Assembly: GCA_010093685.1 (NCBI GenBank)
Contig: MU006235.1
Location: 387,780 to 451,779 of the forward strand
DNA length: 64,000 bases
Reading direction: 5' to 3'
Source of the DNA: Ophiobolus disseminans
Lineage: Eukaryota; Ascomycota; Dothideomycetes; Pleosporales; Phaeosphaeriaceae
The translations under genes and the position numbers were made by a program. Below the pieces are notes generated by a model. It ran no database searches, was not told where the DNA came from, and was given only the letters and a program-made list of their open reading frames with translations. This document shows, piece after piece, positions 11,301 through 20,123 of the stretch; the first letter of the stretch is position 1; each line of letters opens with the position of its first letter.

Positions 11301-13581
11301 ACTCCTGCGAAATATCGGCTCCGTGCTCTACGAGTAACTCCACAACTGAGTCTATTTCTGTGTCATCAAAAGTGTGTAGAAAATGTAGAACATTCTCGCC
11401 GGTATAGTTGGCTATGCCAGGGCGTGCGCCAGCTTCGACGAGCTGCACAACGATGTCATCCCTCGCAGCACGGCAAGCATAGATTAGCGGTGTATCTCCT
11501 TCCTTGTCTTGTATGCTCAACTCTTCCGGCGTCAAGAGATTTGTCGATGACAAGTGGGTGAACACGTCGGACAGCCCGTGCATAGCTGCCCAGTGGAGGA
11601 AAGTTTGATCCCGCTCACCCCAACCACTTATGTAGAAGGGAGGATACGTCGGTCGTACTTTTGACGAGAAATTTGATGTCAATTGGTCGAGATCGTTTGC
11701 CGTTGTCGAGCTGTATGGTGATGTGGTTGTGCGAAACCAATCGAAAGACTCTTGGTAATTGTTGGAGTTCAGCGCCTTCAAGCTTTTTACGGCTGTCCAA
11801 GAACCCTTCTTCGCAGCTTGGACAAGCCAATTGTCGATCTCCTCTACCATCAGGCTGGGTTCACGACCCAAAGCGGTGAACAGTTGATAGCACATAGACT
11901 GAGCGGTTGATTCCCCTGATCGAGCTGCTTGTATAAGCCACTTAATGGCCTCGTCCGTGTCACGATCTTCGCCAAATCCAGACGCCAGGCATATACATAG
12001 TTCGAAGGCTGCTGCCACACCTCGACTGCTTGGATCTGAATACGAGTCGTTTTGAGCAACTTCCCGTAAGCTAGACACAATGCACTTCTTCAGCACATTG
12101 CTTGTAGGCTCAAGAGCTTGATACGGAATCTCTAGCTGCTCAAGTTAGGTTGGATCGTATTATGGACTCCATGTGAATGTGACTCACAAAAGACGAATCG
12201 AATTCGTGGGGAACAAATGTCGCTGTTACTTCAGTTCCTCCTGATCTGTGTCACACGTAGTCTCCGTCAGTAGCTAACTAGATACCAGGGAACATAAGTA
12301 CAAACCGCTCGGATCCTCCTTGAGTGAGACTAGAAAGACTTCGTCTTTCTGGATGAAGGTGCAGTGTATGGCGAAGCCATTTCTCGGCGGTTGAAAGATC
12401 CTCGGTCGTAAACCCAAGGTCCGTCTCATCCAGTGCGTGCAAGTTTGTCAGAACGTAGTTCATCATTTCACCAGTCTCTTTGAGCGTCTGCACTCTCATT
12501 TTTCGCCCGTCTGATTCACTCTCGCACTCTTTTAAATACTTCACCATGATATCATATCCAATGATCACACAGCTGGCCACTATACCGAATGAATATATGT
12601 CGCTTTTCATGAGAACTTGTATCGGCGCTTTCTGCTCCCATTCGGGTGCTGCATACAGCCAGGTCCCACCTGGTAGACACCGATCTTCTTTTTCGCCTGT
12701 ATCGAACATGGAGTGGCTAAAGTCTGCGAGCTTTGCGGCCCAATCGTCGTTCCGAGATTTGAACATAAGAATGTTCTCTGGCTTGAGATCACCGTGCACA
12801 ATGCCGTAATTGTGAAGGGCGGAAAGACCACTTGCAAGGTCGCAAGCTATTCTTTTCTTACTGGAGAATTTGAGATTGTGATGGCTAACGGATGTTAGAC
12901 ATGCGCGGCATAAGCATTCAGTAGTGTTTCCACTCACTCACGGAGAAACTTGTCTAAGTTGCAATCTGCAAATTCCAATACCAATCCGATTGATGGACAT
13001 GCGTCTGGCTGATGAAGTCAGTCCGTGAATAAGCGCAAAATGTACCGGAGACCTACGCATGGCTCGTATCCCCAGGCAATAGCTAGCAGTTTGACAATGT
13101 TTGGGTGTTTCTGAACTGCACTCGAAGTCAACACACGAAGCTCCCGCAGTAGGCTCTCTGCCGCATCGCGAGAGTCCAGGTTGTCAAAAGGCTTCCCATT
13201 CGGATCGAACACAAGTACAGGTAGCTTTTTAAGCACAACCCGCTTGCGACGTCTGACTGTTGACCTTGTCATAGGACTCGCCGATGCATACTCCGTTTTC
13301 CAAGAAGACACGTGGAAAATGGCGCCAGAATCCAGCCTCGTCGTCTTCAAGTGATCGAAGGGCTCCATTGGCAGTGCATTTTTACGATACAGAGTAGAAA
13401 TATGTGATATGATATCGAGGAAATCAGGAACACGCTGAATGTAGCCAGAATTGTGCAACTCATCAAGTTCCGTTGTGGCGTGTCGCGTGGTTGTGCGGCG
13501 CAGCATGGAATTGATTCGGCCAAAATCCACACTTTCACCATCGCTGTCTGAATGTCTGTCCATCTTATGGATGCAGACCAA
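8395..13581 (-). CDS. Protein kinase / Sel1 / ankyrin / transmembrane giant protein
   Basis: One six-exon gene: 13053-13581, 12938-13004, 12306-12884, 12188-12245, 10139-12138 and 8395-10084, all joining in phase, for 1640 residues. The kinase domain has Lys118 (VVLKK), Glu147, HGDLKPEN (catalytic Asp231, Lys233), Asp253 in LADFS and APE at 278-280, so catalytic residues are present although HRD is HGD and DFG is DFS. Sel1-like helices follow (about 450-530), then ankyrin repeats from about 586 with clear GADI/GARP turns and weaker ones to about 1140. Three hydrophobic blocks (1376-1397, 1428-1466, 1478-1503) suggest membrane insertion, and an acidic SDDE-repeat segment (1534-1560) precedes the C-terminus. 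Such ankyrin kinases act as receptors or scaffolds in several systems; the role here is unknown. The start could instead be the ATG at 13563. It is divergent from the HeLo gene. Confidence 0.82.
8637..8718 (-). repeat. Coding acidic repeat (SDDE units)
   Basis: Three or four imperfect copies of a roughly 24-base unit encode DITSDDEE-like segments in the kinase/ankyrin protein. On the plus strand it reads as repeated TCATCGTCAGATGTG-like units. Copies differ by few bases, so the expansion is recent or still active. Confidence 0.75.
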
Positions 13582-14303
13582 TGGGAAAGTCGAGGTGCTT
13601 GGGTAACTGCAGAGTACCTAGGTAGGTAAGAAAAGGTGAAAGCGGGTAAGAACAACCTTACATAGGTAGCAGCCATGTTTGCTCATTTGAGCGGGGTATC
13701 TTCAGCCTTCCGAGCTAGCACGGGACGTTGGCGCTTTATGCAGCCTGCGATGTCAGCCTGGTGGTGTTGGCCCTGATATTTTGGAGGCGGTTACAATGGT
13801 TCTTAACTGGCCAAAATCAAAACACAGCCCGTTGCCTCCGGGGCAGGCACTGCCTACCTTTCGACAGCAGCTCCACGAACCTACGTTGATAGCATACTCC
13901 CGTTTGAGACTCCACTACCTAGATATCAGCGACCCAAGCATTTATACTTCACGCCTTTTCCAGCTCAAGCAGCTAGATGGAGCCTTTGGTGCAGCCACAG
14001 AACCGCATCAACGAGGCTTGAAATCTTCGAAGCCGCGCAGGCGCTCCTTACGACTACTAAAATAGTCTTGTTGCTCTTGATTCGACCGTACCGTCACACC
14101 AAGCACGCCCCAGCTGGGAAACAGATTCGCCGCCTTTGTGCGCCTGTTGAACACACGAAATAGAGCCTTGGCCGCCAAGTTTGAACCTTGGAAAGCTCTA
14201 TGCACCACACAAGCTAGACAGAAGCAAAGACTCTGAATACAGTGAATATCTCCCGGTTTTGTATTCCTGTTGCCCGATCCACACTCAACAACGAGTCCGC
14301 TCC
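13582..14303. promoter_or_regulatory. Shared upstream region of two divergent genes
   Basis: These 722 bases separate the starts of the kinase/ankyrin gene (minus) and the HeLo-pseudokinase gene (plus). A perfect palindrome TACCTAGGTA lies at 13615-13624, 34 bases before the kinase gene start, with a TAGGTA echo at about 13667. Short open frames occur but none resembles a protein. Divergent arrangement allows co-regulation; the sequence does not prove it. Confidence 0.45.
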
Positions 14304-16229
14304 ATGGCTGAACCGCTCGGCATCATAGGCAGCCTCGTCGGCATAGCCCAAGTAGCGAAAACAGCTGTTGACCTCTATGCGCTCTACTCGGACGTTCGGA
14401 ACGCTTCAGAAGATGTTCATAAGGTGTTCTCCCTGTTTCGGCTCGAGCGTGTGCGTTTCTTCCTTTGGTGCGACTATGTTGGTCTCACGACTTTAATCCT
14501 GGTTTCAACCGATTCGACAGCGAGTACGAATAATTGCACTACACATGATAGTCTTGCCCTCGCAAAGACACGGTTATCTTCAGTATTTCAACATCCCTGG
14601 ACCCTGGATATTGTTAGCGTTGCACTGGAGCATATCAATCGGACTTTCCAGGAAGCTGGATCGCTACTTGAGACGTATACAACAAAATCGGCGAAATCTC
14701 AGTCGGCACTTAGCCAATTGATGTTCACTGAAGAGGCCGCGCGTCCTGAAGGCAGCACAAGGCTAATCAACCGATTCAATCCCGACCTGAGCCCTTCGTG
14801 GGGACGCAATACTCGTGGTGCCCCTAAAGCTTCGCTCGGGTTTCGTGAGAAGTTGGCCTGGAGTTTCAAAGATCAGGCCAAGTTCAAGCGTTTTCTTGAC
14901 GAGCTAAGACACTATAATGATGCCTTGCGAAGTATCTTGACTGCATACGAAACGGTACAACTTGAACGGCAGAATGAGCTTCTCGCAACGACTAGTGCGT
15001 TGGGTTCTGTCGTTGAAGCGACCGTAGTCGATGAAAACGACTCCCCAAAAGACATCGGCAAGGTTGCTGAGCGAACGGATATGCAACGACTAGTTGAGAT
15101 GCGGACTCGCTCACTGCAGATCGCTCAACCTTCAAACCACACTGCTACGTCAGATGCCGGCGCAGTCTCTCCAACCTTAGTCCATATAACACGAGCTAGT
15201 CTGGAGCTACCCATGGTTCAACACGATGCAACCCTCCTTGCACCTAGAGTGGTCGGAAAATACAAAGGTCAGCACGTCCTAGTGGAATGGAAGTATTACT
15301 CGCACCGTCTTACCTCGCCGGAGTTCGCGTACATGCGCCAACGTACCGCCATGCTTGTTCTGCAGCTACAGCAGTCAGCCGGCGTTGATGGTTTCAGTGT
15401 CCTAAAATGCCAAGGCCACTTTGAAGATCCTGACTACCACCGTATTGGCATAGTATTCAACTTGGAGCCCAATTTCATTCCGAAGAACATGCAAGAGCGT
15501 ATGTTGGAAGATAGGCGGCAGCGCAAAGTCCGAGATCTAGGAGCTCGAGTGGCCGTTGCGCGTTCGCTAGTTTTGACCTTCTTCCGGCTACATTCTGTGG
15601 GCTGGCTTCATAAGAACTTCCGAAGTGACAATGTTCTGCTGCTGGAAAGCCAAGAGGTCGGAAACAGCGCGGATGACTTCGAACTTGGTCCAGCCTTTGT
15701 CTGCGGCTTCGACCTTTCAAGACAAGATATGCCGTATGAGTTGACCGAGAGGCTTCCTACGCAGCTTCGCGAGCAGTCTGTCGCTCGTGAGCGTGACCTC
15801 TATCGGCATCCAGACCTTTCCGCGCCCACGCAGCACATTCTGGTTGACTCAAACCCAGTTGAAGAGTATGAACCTCCTCGAGATGTGTCATCACAACCTC
15901 GATATTGCAAGGCCTACGATGCGTATAGTCTTGGCGTGGTTCTGGTAGAGATTGGATTATGGCAGCCAGTTCGGCAGTTGGTGCGCAAGGGCGAGGCTCC
16001 CGCCGTATTTCATGCAAGACTGCTATCAGAATTCCTGCCCGAACTGAGGTATCGGATGGGGAAGAATTATTATAATCTGGTCGCAAAGTGTCTGAGTGGG
16101 GAGTTCGGGGACGCGGGTGTAGGTCTGGCTGAGGAGAGTGAGACGAACGAGCATCAAGAACATTCGAGAAAATGGCTTGAGGCATTCCTACAGGACGCTG
16201 TCAGCGTCTTGGAGCGCATGCAGATCTGA
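14304..16229 (+). CDS. HeLo-domain protein with C-terminal pseudokinase
   Basis: The 641-residue, single-exon product starts MAEPLGIIGSLVGIAQ, the typical opening of the HET-s/LOP-B HeLo domain. That helical cell-death domain spans about 1-225 and includes FREKLAWSFKD at 180-190. A kinase-like domain spans about 310-635: Lys330 sits where the ATP-binding lysine should be, but HRD is HKN (436-438, Asn at the catalytic position) and DFG is GFD (468-470). The late kinase helix YDAYSLGVVLVE (538-549) is kept. It is therefore predicted inactive. HeLo domains insert in membranes and kill in fungal heterokaryon incompatibility, and the four-helix bundle plus pseudokinase layout parallels animal MLKL. 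The ATG at 14304 is chosen over an upstream in-frame one (14181 frame) because the HeLo fold starts at its methionine. No intron is seen. Confidence 0.85.
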   Translation: MAEPLGIIGSLVGIAQVAKTAVDLYALYSDVRNASEDVHKVFSLFRLERVRFFLWCDYVGLTTLILVSTDSTASTNNCTTHDSLALAKTRLSSVFQHPWTLDIVSVALEHINRTFQEAGSLLETYTTKSAKSQSALSQLMFTEEAARPEGSTRLINRFNPDLSPSWGRNTRGAPKASLGFREKLAWSFKDQAKFKRFLDELRHYNDALRSILTAYETVQLERQNELLATTSALGSVVEATVVDENDSPKDIGKVAERTDMQRLVEMRTRSLQIAQPSNHTATSDAGAVSPTLVHITRASLELPMVQHDATLLAPRVVGKYKGQHVLVEWKYYSHRLTSPEFAYMRQRTAMLVLQLQQSAGVDGFSVLKCQGHFEDPDYHRIGIVFNLEPNFIPKNMQERMLEDRRQRKVRDLGARVAVARSLVLTFFRLHSVGWLHKNFRSDNVLLLESQEVGNSADDFELGPAFVCGFDLSRQDMPYELTERLPTQLREQSVARERDLYRHPDLSAPTQHILVDSNPVEEYEPPRDVSSQPRYCKAYDAYSLGVVLVEIGLWQPVRQLVRKGEAPAVFHARLLSEFLPELRYRMGKNYYNLVAKCLSGEFGDAGVGLAEESETNEHQEHSRKWLEAFLQDAVSVLERMQI

Positions 16230-16276
16230 ACATGTAAGGTAGCTGAGTCAATAATCGACCTACGATGAATAATCCA

Positions 16277-17089
16277 TCACTCGTGTCCAAAAACCTCCTG
16301 GAAGCTCTCCAAATTCCTCTCCCCGGACGGCCCCGCAGCATAAACAGCAAACGCCACATCCTCAAACCAGCCGTCAAACTCTTCAAGTTCAAGCGCACCC
16401 TTCATCTCCCGCGCCACCAATTTCGGCGGGCACCCGTAAGCTCCACATCCCATCGCCCCCAGCACGAGACTCGTGACCCCATTCACCGCCGCCATGCGTA
16501 GCACCAGCAATATCTTCTCTCGCAAATCCCTTAAATTCGATGCCTTCGCAAACTCCTCCCCAGACTCCGTGAGTTCGGGACAACATGGTGCCGCCACAGT
16601 TATGACGGCAAGTACATGTCTCTCCTGGATTGGCAACTCGACTAGATCATTCGCCAACGTATCTCTAAACACAACAACATCGGGTGAAAAGACACCCGCG
16701 CTAGACTTGGGACCGAGGTTTGCCCAGGGATACCATTCACGCTTCAAGGTGACAAACAGCGTTGAGGAATAGCATAGCGCCTCTTCTTGTGTGGCAGAGA
16801 GTGTGTAGCACCATCCACCACCGGGCTGCTGATCGCTGGCGAGGTTTAGAACGCCGATTTTGCCGTGTTTTGGTTGCAGTGTTCGTGCGAGTGCGAATGT
16901 ATCACTGTTGTGGACTGTGATGAGGGTTCGAGTCAGGTTGGGGTAGGCGGGGTGCGATTTACTCAGGGGCGGTAGTTGCGATGAAATGAAGGTACTGGTG
17001 AGAGAACCGCCCGGGGTGGATGCAGCAATGGATGCGGAGCGGGCGATCGTTTCTTCACAGACTTTGCGGCGGGTTGCGAGGTCGATCAT
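16277..17089 (-). CDS. Microbial-type poly(ADP-ribose) glycohydrolase (DUF2263/TIGR02452)
   Basis: The 270-residue single-exon product is a PARG-like macrodomain. The catalytic signature GGG (90-92) followed after eight residues by QEE (101-103) is intact, preceded by VLNLASDQQPG and followed by the LGAMGCGAYGCPP loop that binds the diphosphate. The family removes ADP-ribose from modified macromolecules. It is convergent with the HeLo gene, only 47 bases from its stop. The start fits the family length and the MIDLATRRKVCEET opening. Whether it belongs functionally with the HeLo pair is unknown. Confidence 0.88.
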   Translation of the reverse strand: MIDLATRRKVCEETIARSASIAASTPGGSLTSTFISSQLPPLSKSHPAYPNLTRTLITVHNSDTFALARTLQPKHGKIGVLNLASDQQPGGGWCYTLSATQEEALCYSSTLFVTLKREWYPWANLGPKSSAGVFSPDVVVFRDTLANDLVELPIQERHVLAVITVAAPCCPELTESGEEFAKASNLRDLREKILLVLRMAAVNGVTSLVLGAMGCGAYGCPPKLVAREMKGALELEEFDGWFEDVAFAVYAAGPSGERNLESFQEVFGHE

Positions 17090-17830
17090 GTTGACTTGAG
17101 AGGTAGCTGTTCGTTTGGTCTTCGCTTTTGGGGCAGTGATGTGCTTTTGTGTAGCATGGCTGCCTAGCCCACGGGCTGTGGTAGGTTCGACCGTGGAAGC
17201 CTTCGCTTACACTTGCCCAACAGCTCATCATTTCGGTTGTCCATGGCTGGAGCACATCCTGACTTGCATTTAGGTGTTTTACTAGAATGCTAGGAATTGT
17301 GTAGTCGGTAGTCCTCTACTAATTCTAGTTAGTCTACCTCATGACTTAGGCCGGATATGTAGCACTGTTCAAGTACGAGGACGCCATTGACGTCATAGGC
17401 GAAGTAGCTGCAACATCCCGAGTCCGAATTGCACAGAACAATCGTCCAATATGCAACTGGGCCTTTCTCTCGCGATCATCGACATCAAAAGGATCGGAAA
17501 CTGCCGGAAACACCACAAATCTCCAAAAACGGTCCGTTGCAGCCTTGTACAACCGTCATTCCTCATGCCCAAACATGGACAAGCGCACGGCATCTGCACG
17601 ACGAACCAGAGTACAAAGTCTTGTGAGTAAGCAAGCAGTGAGAGACTGCAGATACACTTGCTTCTCAACACATCAACATTGCCTATTCGGAACACGTGAG
17701 TTTCACGAAGAACTCCCAGCTTCGGCTCCACGGTACCAATCAACCACCGCTGCTGACGAAGTGGCAATTCGAGCCGTGCACATGGCCGCTTAAGCATACC
17801 CAGCGGCCCATCATCTCCGTTATCGATACA
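17090..17830. other. Intergenic with possible unresolved upstream exons
   Basis: A frame open from about 17430 to 17793 on the plus strand has GTGAGT donors at 17626 and 17697 and could hold earlier exons of the candidate gene at 17831. I could not join them in a convincing way, so nothing is called. Confidence 0.3.
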
Positions 17831-18353
17831 ATGACGATCCTCGGTTTCAAATCTGGCAGCCAGCGACGATTATCAATATTCCAACGAATGAAGATGCTGC
17901 GCTGCGAAAACTCTGATGCTTTTGTGTTTTGGCTTGTGATAACACGACTGCTGGGGATATTCCGAATCGCGCAACAGGAACTGCTTCGACAGTATTGTAA
18001 GTTATGTGGATTGTAGTCTGCTGATATGATATGCTTTAGATAGTCGATTCGAAGCGCTCGAAACATCTTTAGCACCGCCTCGCTACCGGTACAAAGTTGC
18101 CGAATCCTTTATCGCCGTCCCCACTGTCCTGCGCCTCCAAAAGACCCACATCAATGGCATTCTACTCCGCCACGCAACTCCATCCCCCCCAGCGCGGTCC
18201 CAATCGCTTGAAAATCTAACCACGTTCGGCCCAAACACCCACCAACAACAATCCACGCGTCCGCAACTCACCAGCGCACCTGCATATAGCGTCGCGCCTC
18301 AACCGCTCCAATGCCCATCTTTTCCCATTGCTCACGTAATCCCCGTCCCTTGA
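17831..18353 (+). CDS. Candidate small gene, unknown protein
   Basis: Two exons, 17831-17996 and 18040-18353, join across a 43-base intron with GTAAGT donor, in-phase acceptor and a TGAT-type branch region, giving 159 residues. The product has a hydrophobic stretch (FVFWLVITRLLGIF), then a continuous readable region across the junction (LLRQYYSRFEALETSL, YRYKVAESFIAVPTVL) and a proline/serine/glutamine-rich tail. No family is recognised. Earlier exons may exist upstream, so the start is uncertain. Support is the splice consensus and the open frame through the junction. The stop codon overlaps the left arm of a 28-base inverted repeat. Confidence 0.4.
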
Positions 18354-18449
18354 TTCACCACCGTGCAGGAAAAAATGGCACTGCACTGCTTACATAACCA
18401 GCCAAATCATGCTAAAGTTGAGCCATTTTTTCCTGCACAATGGTGGATT
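18352..18449. repeat. 98-base foldback: 28-base inverted repeat
   Basis: Arms 18352-18379 and 18422-18449 pair over 28 bases with a 17-base perfect core (GTGCAGGAAAAAATGGC) and four mismatches, all transitions; the loop is 42 bases. It sits at the stop codon and 3' flank of the candidate gene and would form a hairpin if transcribed. It could be a foldback element or MITE remnant. Confidence 0.75.
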
Positions 18450-19490
18450 GATCTTGCGAGAAGATGCCAAGAGTACTCGCACGCTGGCTCACGCCATGTG
18501 AATATTTCCGTACGCGGTGTCTGCGCTGAAGATCGATGGCGCGCTAAACTGCGGGGCGGTGTTGTCGTGCTTGGCGGTGATGATCGTGCTAAATCATGCT
18601 GCTTTGGGACTCTAAGTCGGGGGGAAATGTTAGAGGTCATGGGTGAGGAGTGCTGCTTGGGATCTCAATGGCTTGCGGTGTGCAGTGGACGTATTAACAA
18701 GGATAGAGCAACGAGCTTTGTAAGTCAGGAGATACATTTGTGGAGAAGTGAATTGGATAGGTTTGGTGCGCTGAGTGTTTCGGTGGGCTCTGTAAGCGCT
18801 GTAAGCGTGATAGAACAGCGACTAGTGTGTACCGAGCGTGATAGAGAGCGAGGCTTAAACGCGAATACGATGTGCATGTATGATAGATGTGGAGTGAAAA
18901 CGGCAAAGGCGGCATCTTTTCGGTATGCAGTAAAAGAGCAAGCATAAAGATATAGTTAGCGGTCAGTGAATCCGTCGCCGAACATCACATGCGAGGCACG
19001 ATCCTTCAACCATGAGATGGACACCAAGTTTTGAGTATCGATCTTGATTCATTCGAGCTGCTTGTTGCTAAGGCCCGTCATCTGTCCTGCTCAACACCCA
19101 ATGGGTGGAGCGCTTGGTACCAAGCTGTGGGCAGGCGGGATGCAGTACATGTTTTGCTAAGGAAAGATAGGAAAAGGTGTCTGGTATCAATATAGCGAGC
19201 GAAAAGTGCCACACCAGCGCTTGGTGTGATGGGGGCTAGAATGGCAACGAGTTTGTGATAAGGGAAAACCGCCATGTTCCTTCTTTTGGATCGTTTTGTG
19301 TCGCAATTTGCCGCCCTCCATTTTGTGGGATGATATAAAACGCCAGTGATGCTCCGTGCCAGTTGGGTAGTCGATGATGCCGGAAAGTGTGTGCTGATAT
19401 GAGAGTGTGCCAGAGGCCGTGTGCTGTCTTTTATGCCCGAGCTGTCCTTCGTGGTGATGATGGTGCGGACTTTGGCGCGTGGTCGGCTAG
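18450..19490. other. Intergenic, nothing recognised
   Basis: A 194-codon open frame spans 18363-18947 but begins inside the foldback, has no family resemblance and uneven composition, so it is not called. The 3' flank of the minus-strand gene at 19491 makes up the rest. Confidence 0.4.
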
Positions 19491-20123
19491 TCAACTGCTA
19501 CCCACTGAAGTGGGCCGTCCGGGAGAGTAGTCTCCACGCCTCCTGGCTTCATTGCGAATCAGATGCTCGACATGTTTCGCCGCGTCTGACGGGTTCACTC
19601 CAGCGGTGAGGTACCCGTCAGCAGCACCGAGTTCCAGAGGAGTGACTGCGCCGGGGCTCGCAAGAGGAGCTAGGCGTGGGCTGGTTGGCTTTATCGAACC
19701 TGGACCGCGAACTTGGCGGCTGGTATTGGTCAACAATTGCTGCTGGTAGGCGTACAGCTGTCGTTGCACCTCGTATTGTCTATTGTTGCTGGTTCGGGGC
19801 GAAGACGGAGTGTTCGGGCTATTGGGCCCAGTAACAGGCGAGACTGCTTGGCTGGAATTTTGGGAAGATGCAAAGTTGGCCGGGTGGAAGCGAGGCAGAG
19901 ACGGCAACATCAAATGTCCAGGAGCGGCTGATGACTGTCTTGGAGTGGGAGCTGGTCGTCGTCGAGCCTGCGACGGAATCGCAAGAGGCTCAGTCCTAGG
20001 GGACAGCGGCGAACTCACGGAAGGCATGCTGCGATCGGTACGGGGCGACATGTTCTGGTGGGATGTATTGGAGTTGGAGATGAGCCGAGAGAGCGAAGAC
20101 GGCGAAGTCGGTGTGGGTCGCAT
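19491..20123 (-). CDS. Conserved ascomycete Ser/Pro-rich protein of unknown function
   Basis: The 210-residue product is largely disordered and rich in serine, proline and arginine. The block MSPRTDRSMPSVSSPLSPRT with the following RRRPAPTP and LMLPSLPRFHPANF resembles an uncharacterised family I recall from other filamentous ascomycetes. A short predicted helix rich in glutamine and tyrosine (YEVQRQLYAYQQQLL) lies near residues 115-131. The start may be the first ATG (20123) or the ATG at 20051, which begins the conserved block; the latter fits better. SP/TP sites suggest a proline-directed kinase target, an inference only. Confidence 0.65.
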   Translation of the reverse strand: MRPTPTSPSSLSRLISNSNTSHQNMSPRTDRSMPSVSSPLSPRTEPLAIPSQARRRPAPTPRQSSAAPGHLMLPSLPRFHPANFASSQNSSQAVSPVTGPNSPNTPSSPRTSNNRQYEVQRQLYAYQQQLLTNTSRQVRGPGSIKPTSPRLAPLASPGAVTPLELGAADGYLTAGVNPSDAAKHVEHLIRNEARRRGDYSPGRPTSVGSS

